Below the pieces are notes generated by a model. That model searched no databases, was not told the DNA's origin, and worked only from the letters and a program-made list of their open reading frames with translations. A DNA stretch of 64,000 nucleotides from Neptunitalea lumnitzerae. Its GTDB lineage: Bacteria > Bacteroidota > Bacteroidia > Flavobacteriales > Flavobacteriaceae. Position numbers and translations under genes: made by a program. Numbering within the stretch: position 1 is the stretch's first letter; every line of letters begins with the position of its first letter. This document shows positions 1 to 8,732 of this stretch, in pieces. The stretch covers positions 186,001 to 250,000 of the forward strand of contig NZ_BRVO01000003.1 in the NCBI RefSeq assembly GCF_027924185.1. Reading direction: 5' to 3'.

Positions 1-1
1 A

Positions 2-256
2 AATACACCTATCCCGTTTTCTTATAGTTCGTTTATCAAAAAATTCATCTTTTTTTATGTTATGACATTGCCTTTTGGTTATGTATTTAGCTTAGGATAC
101 TATGTTATACCTGTAGTAGTATTTATATTTTATGTATTGGCTAGTTTAGAACTTATTGCTGAAGAAATTGAAGATCCGTTTGGGGATGACGCAAACGATC
201 TTCCTACTAGGAAGATCGCTGCAAATATAAAAAAGCATGTAGCTGAAATTTTATAA
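2..256 (+). CDS. Bestrophin family anion channel, C-terminal part (5' end outside window)
   Basis: The frame is open from the left edge, so only about the last 84 residues are present. They hold a hydrophobic helix and then the motif EEIEDPFGDDANDLPT, which is the hallmark of bestrophins (UPF0187), pentameric anion or cation channels of the inner membrane. The C-terminal tail is typical for the bacterial family. The stop codon lies 6 bases inside the end of the convergent TonB receptor gene, so the two mRNAs overlap tail to tail. The identification rests on the motif alone; substrate and direction of transport cannot be read here. Confidence 0.8.
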   Translation, partial: NTPIPFSYSSFIKKFIFFYVMTLPFGYVFSLGYYVIPVVVFIFYVLASLELIAEEIEDPFGDDANDLPTRKIAANIKKHVAEIL

Positions 257-2413
257 GTTATCTAACTGATTGCTCTTTTTATCATCACTAAATGTCCAGA
301 AGAAACCTACGAAAATAAAACTATCTGCATTTGGTCTTACCGTCATACGGTCGTATACGCCATTCATGTTAGGTGTGTCTGCATATTGGTAGCCACTCAC
401 ATTTTTAATTCCTAAAGGATTGGTAACTGAAACAAATAATATTTTTTGCTGATCTATTAAATACGCCCAATTAAGCCCAACATTATGATACGATTTTGTT
501 TTTTCTGCCATAAAACTATCCGTATTAGGATTGTCGTAAGGACGCCCCGAAGTAAAACTATACGTAATTCCAAATTGACTTTTTAAATCGCCGTTCCAGT
601 ACTTTCCTACTACCGATAAGTTATGTTTAGCTGCAAAGTTGGGCATTACTTCTGCCTCATAATTCCTAAAATCACGTTTGGTATCTAAATATGAGTAACT
701 TACCCAATAATCAACATTTTTAAAAGATTTTTCATCTCTCCAAAATATATCTAGCCCAGAAGCGTACCCCTTACCATTGTTGTTATACACACTATTGTAT
801 TCTGGTCGCAACGTATTGTATTTAATTAAATCTGCATAGTCTTTATAATACGCTTCTGCTCTAAAAATTTGACCGTTATTAGTGTATTGATAGTTGGCTA
901 TATAGTGTTGTGCACGTTGTGGTTTTAACGTTTGTGCATATTGTACATAATTAGTAGCTGCTGTTTGGTAAAAATCTCCATATGCTAAAGATACCTGACT
1001 ATTCTTACCAGACTTGTATGCTAAAGAAGTTCTTGGAGATATTAAAACCTCGTCTGACCCAGAATCGTATGAGCCACGTAAACCAGTCTTTAAAGCTAAG
1101 TTATTGGTAAAATAAATATCTGTTTCTGTGTATACAGCGGGTAGCTCACGTTGTACTTTATTAGTAAATGTAAAGTTTGAAACATCTTTAAAATCTTGTG
1201 TGTAACTGGTAGAGAAAAACTCAGCACCTGTATTTAATCTTACATGTTTAGAGAATTTTTTCTTAAGACTAGCTTTTACATGATACGAAACATCATTTTG
1301 ATCTATTTCATCAGTAATAATATTAAAGTCGTTCTTAGTAAAGCTCAAACTAGCCCCAGCGCTTAATATCCAATCATTCTTAAGAGCACCTTTATAAGAA
1401 AGGTTATTATATAAATTTCTATTGGTTAAATCATAACGCACTCTATCATCATAATTTATGTTACGCTGTTTTACCACAAAATTAGTATACTCAAAAGCCG
1501 TATAAAACTTTAACAATCCATCGTCAAACTTATGTCTGTAAACCGCTTCTCCAGAAGCTCCAACATAGGGCTTTTCCCATTCATTTCTATCAGGAAACAA
1601 TTCTAAATAAGGCTGTAAATTCATGTAAGAAGCATTTACACTAATTGAATTTTTACCAAAAATTTGAGTGTTTCCAATACCTCCTCCTATACTCATAATA
1701 GAAAGATCTGTTTTTTCCTGATCGGGCTCGTTTATAGTAGAAAGTAATAGCACACTAGATAAAGCCTCACCATATTCTGCTGAATATCCCCCCGTAGAAA
1801 AGGTAGTTCCGTTAAATAAAAATGGTGAGTATCTACCTCTTGTAGGCGAATTATTTGGTGCAACATTATAAGGTGTAAATACGCGAATACCGTCAATAAA
1901 AATTTGAGTTTCTTCTGCCTCTCCTCCCCTTACAAATAAACGGCCGTCTTCAGATACGGTAGTGGTACCAGGTAGTGTTTGTAAAGCACCTACCACATCT
2001 CCTACTGCCCCAGCAGTAGTCACAATATCCAATGGTTTTAGCGCTGTTACTTTCGCATTGTCTCCTGCTTCAAACGTACCTGCTGTAAGGGTTACCCCTG
2101 TTAGTGTATTAATCTCTTCCTTTAAAACTATTTTAAGATCTTTCATTTCTGTTACCTCTTTAGATATTTCAAAAGTTTCAAAAGCCATAAAGGAAATCAC
2201 TAATTTCTGTACCCCTGTTTCCGTTGTGGTAAAGGAAAAGGTTCCATCATTAGTACTGGTTGCACCATCATAAGTTCCTTCCAGATATACATTTGCTCCC
2301 GGTATAGGTATGTTCTTATGATCGGTAACGGTACCGTTAATAGTAGTTTGAGCATTTAAGGTACCTACTATTAAGGTAATTAATAAAATTGATAAGGTAA
2401 TAACTGTTCTCAT
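251..2413 (-). CDS. TonB-dependent outer membrane receptor with carboxypeptidase-like N-terminal domain
   Basis: A 720-residue outer membrane receptor. A signal peptide (about residues 1-22, ending LNAQ) is followed by a CarboxypepD_reg-like beta-sandwich (about 24-105), a plug domain (about 125-230, with a RLFVRGGEAEETQIFIDG-like stretch) and a beta-barrel rich in alternating aromatic residues. The frame extends 18 bases further up to a GTG, but the ATG at 2413 gives a clean signal peptide and is preferred. It lacks the length and STN domain of SusC proteins and has no SusD partner, so a siderophore, vitamin or metal-complex ligand is as likely as a glycan. It is divergent from the tetR gene; the operator between them lies about 110 bases upstream and could also affect it. 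The 3' end overlaps the bestrophin gene by 6 bases. Confidence 0.88.
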   Translation of the reverse strand: MRTVITLSILLITLIVGTLNAQTTINGTVTDHKNIPIPGANVYLEGTYDGATSTNDGTFSFTTTETGVQKLVISFMAFETFEISKEVTEMKDLKIVLKEEINTLTGVTLTAGTFEAGDNAKVTALKPLDIVTTAGAVGDVVGALQTLPGTTTVSEDGRLFVRGGEAEETQIFIDGIRVFTPYNVAPNNSPTRGRYSPFLFNGTTFSTGGYSAEYGEALSSVLLLSTINEPDQEKTDLSIMSIGGGIGNTQIFGKNSISVNASYMNLQPYLELFPDRNEWEKPYVGASGEAVYRHKFDDGLLKFYTAFEYTNFVVKQRNINYDDRVRYDLTNRNLYNNLSYKGALKNDWILSAGASLSFTKNDFNIITDEIDQNDVSYHVKASLKKKFSKHVRLNTGAEFFSTSYTQDFKDVSNFTFTNKVQRELPAVYTETDIYFTNNLALKTGLRGSYDSGSDEVLISPRTSLAYKSGKNSQVSLAYGDFYQTAATNYVQYAQTLKPQRAQHYIANYQYTNNGQIFRAEAYYKDYADLIKYNTLRPEYNSVYNNNGKGYASGLDIFWRDEKSFKNVDYWVSYSYLDTKRDFRNYEAEVMPNFAAKHNLSVVGKYWNGDLKSQFGITYSFTSGRPYDNPNTDSFMAEKTKSYHNVGLNWAYLIDQQKILFVSVTNPLGIKNVSGYQYADTPNMNGVYDRMTVRPNADSFIFVGFFWTFSDDKKSNQLDNL

Positions 2414-2521
2414 GATTGATTTTTTTAACACTGCAAACTTTTAATTTTCTTGGCAGTTACTAAAAAAGGAAGTACCGAACTGTAAATTGGCATGACTGAA
2501 ATGTTAATTATTGCTTTTATC

Positions 2522-2552
2522 TTGCCAAAATATACCGATTGGTATATTTTTG
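2522..2552 (+). promoter_or_regulatory. tetR promoter with embedded TetR-type operator
   Basis: A perfect inverted repeat with 10-base arms, AAAATATACC and GGTATATTTT, and a 4-base spacer (GATT) spans 2527-2550. It falls inside a Bacteroidota-type promoter: TTG at 2522-2524, 20 bases, then TATTTTTG at 2545-2552. Transcription would start near 2559, just before the tetR ATG at 2574. A repressor bound here would cover both promoter elements, so autoregulation is the natural inference. That the adjacent TetR protein is the one that binds is inferred. Confidence 0.72.
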
Positions 2553-2573
2553 ACCCCGTGATATAGTGAATGT

Positions 2574-3164
2574 ATGAACAAGGCAGAGAAAACAAGAAAG
2601 CATATTATAGAGCGTACCGCGCCGGTATTTAATAAAAAAGGATATTATGCCACCAGTATGGCAGATATTACAAAAGCCACCGGACTTACTAAAGGTGCTA
2701 TTTACGGCAACTTTCCTGATAAAGAAGCGCTTACTATAGCTGCTTTAGAATACAACATCAATCAGTTAAACCAAAAAATTGAGTCTAGAATTGATGAAGT
2801 TTCGACTGTAAAAGAAAAATTTTCTGCATACTTAGAGGTTTTTGAAAACGTAGCGCCAGAAGTGTTACAATACGGAGGATGCTCTTACATGAACAGCGCT
2901 ATAGAAACAGACGATACCAACCCAGAACTTTTTAAAATTGTACAAGACAAATTTAAAAACTGGATACACGGCACAGAGAAATTGGTGCTGCTAGGGCTCG
3001 AATCTGGAGAAATAAAACCAGACACTAACCCTACTGAATTTGCACTATTTTTTGTTGCTATTGTAGAAGGCAGCATACTACTATCAAAAACATTGAACAA
3101 CCCAAAACCAATACACAGTAATTTAAATATTTTAAGAGACCGTATTAACGCAATTTTATTGTAA
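2574..3164 (+). CDS. TetR/AcrR family transcriptional regulator
   Basis: A 196-residue regulator. The N-terminal helix-turn-helix is at about residues 27-47 (TSMADITKATGLTKGAIYGNF, the typical TetR recognition region with Y at the end of the recognition helix), and a helical ligand-binding domain follows. The ligand is unknown. The gene is preceded by a perfect 10+4+10 palindrome inside its own promoter and followed after 47 bases by a KAS II-like gene in the same direction. The two are probably co-transcribed, since no terminator separates them and a strong one follows the second gene. A fatty-acid-linked ligand is a guess from this neighbour only. Confidence 0.9.
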   Translation: MNKAEKTRKHIIERTAPVFNKKGYYATSMADITKATGLTKGAIYGNFPDKEALTIAALEYNINQLNQKIESRIDEVSTVKEKFSAYLEVFENVAPEVLQYGGCSYMNSAIETDDTNPELFKIVQDKFKNWIHGTEKLVLLGLESGEIKPDTNPTEFALFFVAIVEGSILLSKTLNNPKPIHSNLNILRDRINAILL

Positions 3165-3211
3165 TACGGAAAGCTTACATAAAAATACATTTCATTTTAA
3201 TTAAACCCAAC

Positions 3212-4450
3212 ATGACAAGAGTTGTAGTAACAGGACTGGGAGCCTTAACCCCAATAGGAAAAACAGCAGATGAATTTTGGCAGAATAGTATTAAAGGTAC
3301 TAGTGGTGCAGCTAAAATTTCATATTTTGATAGCGAGCGATTCAGAACCCAGATTGCTTGTGAATTAAAAGATTTTGACCCTACAGTTCATCTTAACAGA
3401 AATGATATTAAAAGAGGTGACCTTTACACTCAGTACGCTCTTTATGCAGCTACAGAGGCTATACAAGATTGTGGTATTGATTTGGCTACCATTGATCCTT
3501 TTGACTTTGGTGTTATTTGGGGTACCGGTCAAGGTGGTATGAAAACCTTTGAAGATGAATTTGACAACTTTGTAAAACAAGATTATAACCCTAGATTTAA
3601 TCCCTTCTTTATTCCTAAGATTTTAGTGAATATGGCTTCTGGTATGATTTCTATGAAATTTGGACTAAGAGGTATTAACTATACACCTGTATCTGCATGT
3701 GCTACGTCTAATACAGCTATTATGGATGCCTATAACTACATAAAGTTTGGTAAAGCTAAAATGTTTATTACAGGAGGTTCTGAAGCTAGTATTACACCAG
3801 CTTGTATTGGTGGTTTCTCTGCTTTAAAAGCTATGTCTACCAGAAATGATGATCCTACAAACGCAAGTAGGCCTTTTGATAAAGAACGTGACGGTTTTGT
3901 AATGGGTGAAGGTGCTGGTGCTCTAGTATTAGAAGAATATGAACATGCTAAAAAACGTGGTGCCCACATTTATGCTGAGGTGGTAGGTTCTTCTATGACT
4001 GCCGACGCATATCACATGACTTCTCCACACCCTGAAGGTTTAGGTGCTTCAAGATGTATGCTAAACACCCTTAAAGAAGCGCAAGTAAACCCTGAACAAG
4101 TAGACTACTTAAATGTACACGCTACTTCTACTAACTTGGGCGATTTAGCCGAGCTAAATGCTACCGCTAAAACTTTTGTAAATGCTGAAAATTTAAGTAT
4201 TAGTGCAACTAAGTCCATGACAGGCCACTTAATGGGAGCTGCAGGAGCCATTGAGGCAATTTTAGCAATTAAATCTATCAACCATAATATTGTGCCTCCT
4301 ACCATTAACCTGAATGAGCAAGATGAAAATATTCCTAAAAACTTATCTATAGTGGCTAATGAAGCATTAGAGAAACAAGTAACCTATGCCATGAGTAACG
4401 CTTTTGGTTTTGGTGGTCATAACTCTACCGTATTATTTAAAGAAGTATAA
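3212..4450 (+). CDS. Beta-ketoacyl-ACP synthase II-like condensing enzyme (FabF family)
   Basis: A 412-residue thiolase-fold condensing enzyme that would elongate acyl chains with malonyl-ACP. The full catalytic set is present at FabF-like positions: Cys163 in VSACATS, His303 in NVHATSTNLGD, Lys334 and His339 in TKSMTGHLMGAAG, plus the C-terminal FGFGGHN. The second motif departs from the usual NAHGTST (here NVHATST). The gene sits alone with a TetR regulator instead of beside acpP or rnc, so it is probably an accessory KAS rather than the housekeeping FabF; I therefore give no gene symbol. A Rho-independent terminator follows at 4481. Confidence 0.88.
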   Translation: MTRVVVTGLGALTPIGKTADEFWQNSIKGTSGAAKISYFDSERFRTQIACELKDFDPTVHLNRNDIKRGDLYTQYALYAATEAIQDCGIDLATIDPFDFGVIWGTGQGGMKTFEDEFDNFVKQDYNPRFNPFFIPKILVNMASGMISMKFGLRGINYTPVSACATSNTAIMDAYNYIKFGKAKMFITGGSEASITPACIGGFSALKAMSTRNDDPTNASRPFDKERDGFVMGEGAGALVLEEYEHAKKRGAHIYAEVVGSSMTADAYHMTSPHPEGLGASRCMLNTLKEAQVNPEQVDYLNVHATSTNLGDLAELNATAKTFVNAENLSISATKSMTGHLMGAAGAIEAILAIKSINHNIVPPTINLNEQDENIPKNLSIVANEALEKQVTYAMSNAFGFGGHNSTVLFKEV

Positions 4451-4480
4451 GTTTCTTTACATATAAATAATTATAACGAA

Positions 4481-4507
4481 GCCTCCGTACTATTACGGAG
4501 GCTTTTC
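4481..4507 (+). terminator. Rho-independent terminator after the tetR-KAS II operon
   Basis: Perfect 9-base stem GCCTCCGTA (4481-4489) and TACGGAGGC (4494-4502) with a 4-base loop, followed by TTTTCTT. The remaining 219 bases up to the next gene show no confident promoter match. Confidence 0.85.
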
Positions 4508-4726
4508 TTATTAAATAAATATCCCTTTACAAAGTATTGTAAAATTTTACCATTCACCGAAACACCAAAGCGCATAAAAACCATTCGTCTACAATTTTCT
4601 TTCATTCAACTACACAAAAAAGCATACACCCTTAATAACATACTAATTACCAATTACATATTGTAGTTTTACACCAGAAATCATCGCTATTTAAACTTAA
4701 TAATTCAACCATTAAAACGTAGACTC

Positions 4727-5929
4727 ATGAAAATTTTAGCCATTGACGATCAACAATTAGTGATTTTGCCTTTAGAAAAGAGATTAAAGGAACTAGGATA
4801 TGATGTAAAATCCTTGGTATCTTCAGTTGAAGCAATCGAAGTTTATGAAACTTTTTTACCAGATTTAGTAATTGTAGATATTAATATGCCAACCATAACC
4901 GGTATAGATATTATCAAATACATCAGGAATATTAAAGGAGATACAACACCAATTATGGTTTTATCTGGTAATACAGATGACGACTTAATTGTAAAGGCAT
5001 TTGACTTAGGAGTTGAGGATTACATGAAAAAGCCGTTAAGTTTAGATGAAGTTTGCGCCAGAGTTAAAAGATTAATAGGTCAAGGCGTTAATTCTATTGC
5101 TAATGAGGGTAGCAAATCTACCTCTACCATCATACAAAAAAGATGCGTGGGTGTAGTAATACCATGCTACAATGAGGAGGAAAGAATTTTATCTGATGAA
5201 TTTTTAGATTTCGTAGATAGAAACTCAGGTTACCATTTATGCTTTGTTAATGATGGTAGTAAAGACAATACACTAAAGGTATTACACAGTTTAAGAAAAG
5301 GAAGAGAAGATTTCATTTCTGTGTACAACTGCGAAAAAAATGGAGGAAAAGCAGAAGCCGTAAGACGCGGTATGTTATACATGGCAGAAATGGAAGATTT
5401 AGATTATATAGGATTTTTAGATGCTGATTTATCTACAGATTTAAAAGATTTTGATGATTTGGTAACTACTATTGAATCTACTCAATTTAAAATAGTAAGT
5501 GGTTCTAGAATTGCTAGAATGGGGGCAGACATTACAAAACAATCTGCAAGACAAATTATAAGCTTATCTATTAATTACATTATTAGAAAAATCTTGGGCA
5601 TGAACTTTAAAGACACGCAATGTGGTGCTAAGATTATGGACAAGGATATTATTAAAATAGCATTTCAACAAAAGTTTGTAACCAAATGGTTGTTTGATGT
5701 TGAAATATTCATGAGAATGAAAAAACACTTTGGAGCTACCGCTGAAACTTATATCTGTGAACAACCATTAAAAAGATGGATACATGCAGATGGCTCTAAA
5801 TTATCGATGAAAGATTCATTTAAAATTATTATACAATTAGCAGAAATAGCCTTCAAATACAGAGGCAAAAAATATTCAACAAAGGCGCATGTTAAGAAAG
5901 TTAACATGGTTGAATTACAGGAAGTTTAG
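4727..5929 (+). CDS. Response regulator receiver domain fused to a family 2 glycosyltransferase
   Basis: A 400-residue two-domain protein. Residues 1-118 are a CheY-like receiver with acidic pair D7/D8, phospho-acceptor D51 (VIVDINMP), S80 and K102-P103 (MKKPLS). After a short Ser-rich linker, residues about 140-365 form a GT2 domain of the dolichyl-phosphate-mannose-synthase type: VVIPCYNEEERI at the nucleotide pocket, FVNDGSKDNT, and metal-binding DAD at 232-234 (LDADLSTD). No membrane segments are evident, so it should act in the cytoplasm, probably on a lipid-linked acceptor. The fusion implies that sugar transfer is controlled by phosphorylation instead of transcription. No histidine kinase is adjacent. 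A bidirectional terminator follows. Confidence 0.9.
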   Translation: MKILAIDDQQLVILPLEKRLKELGYDVKSLVSSVEAIEVYETFLPDLVIVDINMPTITGIDIIKYIRNIKGDTTPIMVLSGNTDDDLIVKAFDLGVEDYMKKPLSLDEVCARVKRLIGQGVNSIANEGSKSTSTIIQKRCVGVVIPCYNEEERILSDEFLDFVDRNSGYHLCFVNDGSKDNTLKVLHSLRKGREDFISVYNCEKNGGKAEAVRRGMLYMAEMEDLDYIGFLDADLSTDLKDFDDLVTTIESTQFKIVSGSRIARMGADITKQSARQIISLSINYIIRKILGMNFKDTQCGAKIMDKDIIKIAFQQKFVTKWLFDVEIFMRMKKHFGATAETYICEQPLKRWIHADGSKLSMKDSFKIIIQLAEIAFKYRGKKYSTKAHVKKVNMVELQEV

Positions 5930-5946
5930 TAATAGATTGATTTCAA

Positions 5947-5976
5947 AAAAAATCCGGCTCATGACCGGATTTTTTT
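5947..5976 (+). terminator. Bidirectional terminator between convergent genes
   Basis: Stem AATCCGG (5951-5957) and CCGGATT (5965-5971) with a 7-base loop, flanked by an A-run on the left and a T-run on the right, so it works for the glycosyltransferase gene (+) and the DUF5606 gene (-). Confidence 0.8.
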
Positions 5977-5979
5977 ATT

Positions 5980-6432
5980 TTATTTTTCTTCAGAAACATC
6001 TTCTTTAGTTTCTTCTACTGCTTCTTCTGTTTGAGCTTCTGGCTCAGAAAAATCGGTAAAACCATTTTTTATTAATAAGTTATACCATTGAATAACTTTT
6101 TTAATATCACTAGGGTACACTCTATCTTCATCATAATCTGGTAATACTCCAAAAAAGTACTCCTCTAGTTTATCTTTAGATTCTTTGTGTCCTATACTGG
6201 TTTCTTTACCTTCTTCTTTTTCCTGAATTTTGGCAAATACCTCTCTAAGTGGCATTTCTTCAGTTAAAGTGTATATAGCAATTTCAGAAAGTACGCTTAC
6301 ATTACTACGCATACCTACTGTTATTTTTTTTCCATCTAATAATGATGAAGCCACAAAACCTGTACGTGTTTGTGTTTTCAATTCGTATAATCCCGGCTTA
6401 CCAGCTATCGCTACAATTTTATCTAAACTCAT
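5980..6432 (-). CDS. DUF5606 family protein
   Basis: A 150-residue cytoplasmic protein. The N-terminal part (about residues 1-50: KIVAIAGKPGLYELKTQTRTG) and the helical C-terminal part match DUF5606, a family found throughout Flavobacteriia with no assigned function. The last 20 or so residues are strongly acidic (Glu-rich). It lies downstream of ruvX and def on the same strand with gaps of 88 and 53 bases, a common flavobacterial gene order, so co-transcription with peptide deformylase is likely. No catalytic motif is visible. Confidence 0.85.
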   Translation of the reverse strand: MSLDKIVAIAGKPGLYELKTQTRTGFVASSLLDGKKITVGMRSNVSVLSEIAIYTLTEEMPLREVFAKIQEKEEGKETSIGHKESKDKLEEYFFGVLPDYDEDRVYPSDIKKVIQWYNLLIKNGFTDFSEPEAQTEEAVEETKEDVSEEK

Positions 6433-6485
6433 ATACTTTCAATTTTTGAGGGGCAAATATTCTATTTTTTAAGGAAACAAAAAAA

Positions 6486-7076
6486 TTAACGGGCTTTTTT
6501 TGCATCAGGAAAACGCATTCTGTAATCAATTTTCACTTTTCCCTTACTAATATTTGCCAATTTACCTTTTAATAAACGTTTTTTTAGAGAAGATAGTTTA
6601 TCTGTAAACAAAATTCCTTCAATATGATCATACTCATGCTGAATAACTCTTGCTGCTAAACCATCATATTCTTCCACATGTTTGTTGAAGTTTTCATCGT
6701 AATATTCAATCTTTACAGTTTCGGGTCTAAATACATCTTCACGTATATCTGGTATACTTAAACAACCTTCAGAGAATCCCCATTCATCACCTGTTTCTTC
6801 CAAAATCTTAGCGTTAATAAAAACTTTCTTAAAGTCGGTTAACACTTCTCTTTCTTTATCTGTTAGTTCTTCATCTTCTGCAAAAGGAGAAGCATCAATA
6901 ACAAATAGACGTATTGCTAACCCAACTTGAGGTGCTGCTATACCTACTCCACTAGCAGAATACATTGTTTCAAACATATTTGCTATTAAATCTTGTAAAT
7001 TAGGATATTCAGCGCTTATTTCTTTAGCTTCTTTTCTTAAAACCGGATCGCCATAGGCTACAATTGGTAATATCAT
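6486..7076 (-). CDS. def: Peptide deformylase
   Basis: Removes the formyl group from the N-terminal methionine of new proteins. All three signature motifs are present: GVGIAAPQVG (43-52), EGCLS with metal-ligand Cys105 (103-107) and HEYDH (147-151) with the two metal His and catalytic Glu. At 196 residues it has the usual bacterial length, with an insert around residues 64-80 that is common in Bacteroidota. It sits between ruvX and the DUF5606 gene in a likely three-gene operon. Confidence 0.97.
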   Translation of the reverse strand: MILPIVAYGDPVLRKEAKEISAEYPNLQDLIANMFETMYSASGVGIAAPQVGLAIRLFVIDASPFAEDEELTDKEREVLTDFKKVFINAKILEETGDEWGFSEGCLSIPDIREDVFRPETVKIEYYDENFNKHVEEYDGLAARVIQHEYDHIEGILFTDKLSSLKKRLLKGKLANISKGKVKIDYRMRFPDAKKAR

Positions 7077-7164
7077 TTTCCTTCTTTTTGGGTTTAATTC
7101 TATTAATCAAGACGGTAGGTCCTGTTATAATTGCTGCAAAACTACAAAGATTAATACAAGTACG

Positions 7165-7578
7165 TTACTTTTTACCATCTAAATACGTTTGCAAAATAAT
7201 TGTGGCAGATATTTCATCTATCAAGGCCTTATTAGCACGTTGCTTTTTCTTTAATCCACCGGTAATCATAGATTGAAAGGCTATTTTAGAGGTAAAACGC
7301 TCATCTACACGCTCTACAGGAATATGCGGAATAGTTTCTGATAGCTTTTTTAAAAATGCCTGAATATGTACTTCACTTTCCGAAGCTTCATTATTCATTT
7401 GTTTCGGCTCGCCAACAACTATAGTAGCTACGTTTTCCTTTTCACAATAGTCTTTTAAAAACAACAGAAGTTTAGGAGTATCAACCGTAGTTAAACCCGA
7501 TGCTATTATTTGTAGTTCATCGGTTACTGCCAACCCTGTTCTTTTAGTTCCGTAATCAATTGCTAAGATGCGTGCCAT
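7165..7578 (-). CDS. ruvX: YqgF/RuvX family RNase H-like nuclease (pre-16S rRNA nuclease / putative Holliday junction resolvase)
   Basis: A 137-residue RNase H-fold protein with the family motifs AIDYGTKRTGLAV (first catalytic Asp at residue 8), VVGEPKQMN, VDERFTS and the C-terminal DEISATIILQTYL. In E. coli the homologue processes the 5' end of 16S rRNA. It heads the ruvX-def-DUF5606 series and is divergent from dapD across a 107-base gap. A TAnnTTTG-like box on the minus strand at 7592-7599 (TATTTTTG) lies close to the start, but I found no good -33 partner. Confidence 0.93.
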   Translation of the reverse strand: MARILAIDYGTKRTGLAVTDELQIIASGLTTVDTPKLLLFLKDYCEKENVATIVVGEPKQMNNEASESEVHIQAFLKKLSETIPHIPVERVDERFTSKIAFQSMITGGLKKKQRANKALIDEISATIILQTYLDGKK

Positions 7579-7685
7579 TCAATTTTTTTTGCAAAAATAA
7601 CCTAAAATGTGATACCTGTAAAATTCTGCCCTTTTTTCTTAAGAAGGTTTTATCTTTACAGCCGTAACAAAAATTTGAAACCCAA

Positions 7686-8501
7686 ATGAAAGATTTGCAA
7701 GAGGTTATTGAAAAAGCCTGGGAAGATCGTTCACTTCTTACTGATGAGAAAACCATTAGTACTATTAGAGAAGTAGTAGATTTATTAGATGCTGGTAAAT
7801 TACGTGTAGCAGAGCCAACCGAAAACGGATGGCAGGTGAACGAATGGGTTAAAAAAGCAGTAGTGCTTTATTTCCCTATTCAGAAAATGGAAACCTTAGA
7901 AGCTGGAATTTTTGAATACCACGATAAAATTCCGTTGAAAAAAGATTATAAAGCAAAAGGAATACGCGTTGTACCTAATGCTGTTGCTCGCCACGGTGCT
8001 TATATTTCATCTGGTGTTATTATGATGCCTAGCTATGTTAACATTGGTGCTTACGTAGATGAAGGTACAATGGTAGATACTTGGGCTACTGTAGGTAGCT
8101 GTGCACAAATTGGTAAAAACGTTCACTTAAGCGGTGGTGTTGGTATTGGTGGTGTATTAGAGCCTTTACAAGCGGCTCCTGTTATTATAGAAGACAATGC
8201 TTTTATTGGTTCTAGATGTATTGTTGTAGAAGGTGTACGCGTAGAAAAAGAAGCTGTTTTAGGGGCTAATGTAGTTTTAACTGCTTCTACAAAAATTATT
8301 GACGTTACCGGAGACGAACCTGTAGAAATGAAAGGTATTGTACCTGAGCGTTCAGTAGTTATTCCTGGTAGCTATACTAAAGAATTTGCAGCAGGCTCTT
8401 TCAATGTGCCATGTGCTTTAATTATTGGTAAAAGAAAAGCTTCTACCGACCTTAAAACATCTTTAAACGATGCTTTAAGAGAGTACAATGTTGCTGTATA
8501 A
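7686..8501 (+). CDS. dapD: 2,3,4,5-tetrahydropyridine-2,6-dicarboxylate N-succinyltransferase
   Basis: Succinylase step of lysine and diaminopimelate synthesis. The 271-residue length matches the family. An N-terminal helical domain (EVIEKAWEDRSLL) precedes a left-handed beta-helix made of hexapeptide repeats (GVIMMPSYVNIGAYVDEGTM, IGKNVHLSGGVGIGGVLEP) from about residue 100 to 230. It is monocistronic: a strong terminator follows at 8524, and it faces ruvX back to back. Confidence 0.96.
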   Translation: MKDLQEVIEKAWEDRSLLTDEKTISTIREVVDLLDAGKLRVAEPTENGWQVNEWVKKAVVLYFPIQKMETLEAGIFEYHDKIPLKKDYKAKGIRVVPNAVARHGAYISSGVIMMPSYVNIGAYVDEGTMVDTWATVGSCAQIGKNVHLSGGVGIGGVLEPLQAAPVIIEDNAFIGSRCIVVEGVRVEKEAVLGANVVLTASTKIIDVTGDEPVEMKGIVPERSVVIPGSYTKEFAAGSFNVPCALIIGKRKASTDLKTSLNDALREYNVAV

Positions 8502-8523
8502 CTTTACAGAAAGTTTATAAAAC

Positions 8524-8558
8524 AAAAAAGCGCTTATCTAATGATAAGCGCTTTTTTT
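8524..8558 (+). terminator. dapD terminator
   Basis: Ten-base perfect stem AGCGCTTATC (8529-8538) and GATAAGCGCT (8543-8552) with a 4-base loop, followed by T7. The A-run on the left lets it also stop leftward transcription from the tRNA. Confidence 0.9.
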
Positions 8559-8562
8559 ATTG

Positions 8563-8636
8563 AGCCGATAGAGGGACTCGAACCCACGACCTGCTGATTA
8601 CAAATCAGCTGCTCTAGCCAGCTGAGCTACATCGGC
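8563..8636 (-). tRNA. tRNA-Thr (anticodon TGT)
   Basis: On the minus strand: acceptor stem GCCGATG paired with TATCGGC, D-arm with AGCTCAG, anticodon stem GCTGA/TCAGC around loop TTTGTAA (anticodon TGT, codon ACA), and T-arm with GGTTCGAGTCC. It is 74 bases from the first acceptor base to the discriminator (T). The genome continues with CA rather than CCA, so the CCA end must be added enzymatically. Confidence 0.96.
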
Positions 8637-8732
8637 ATTGCGGCTGCAAATATAAATTTGTTTTTTATATCTGCAACCATTTTTTATAATTTTTTACTCA
8701 AAAAAATCTCAAGTATTTAGTAATGAGATTAT

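Noticed and set aside
1962-2273. Plus-strand open frame of 103 codons inside the TonB receptor gene
   Set aside because: Antisense shadow of the receptor's N-terminal region, with low-complexity Val/Ser/Thr composition and no promoter.
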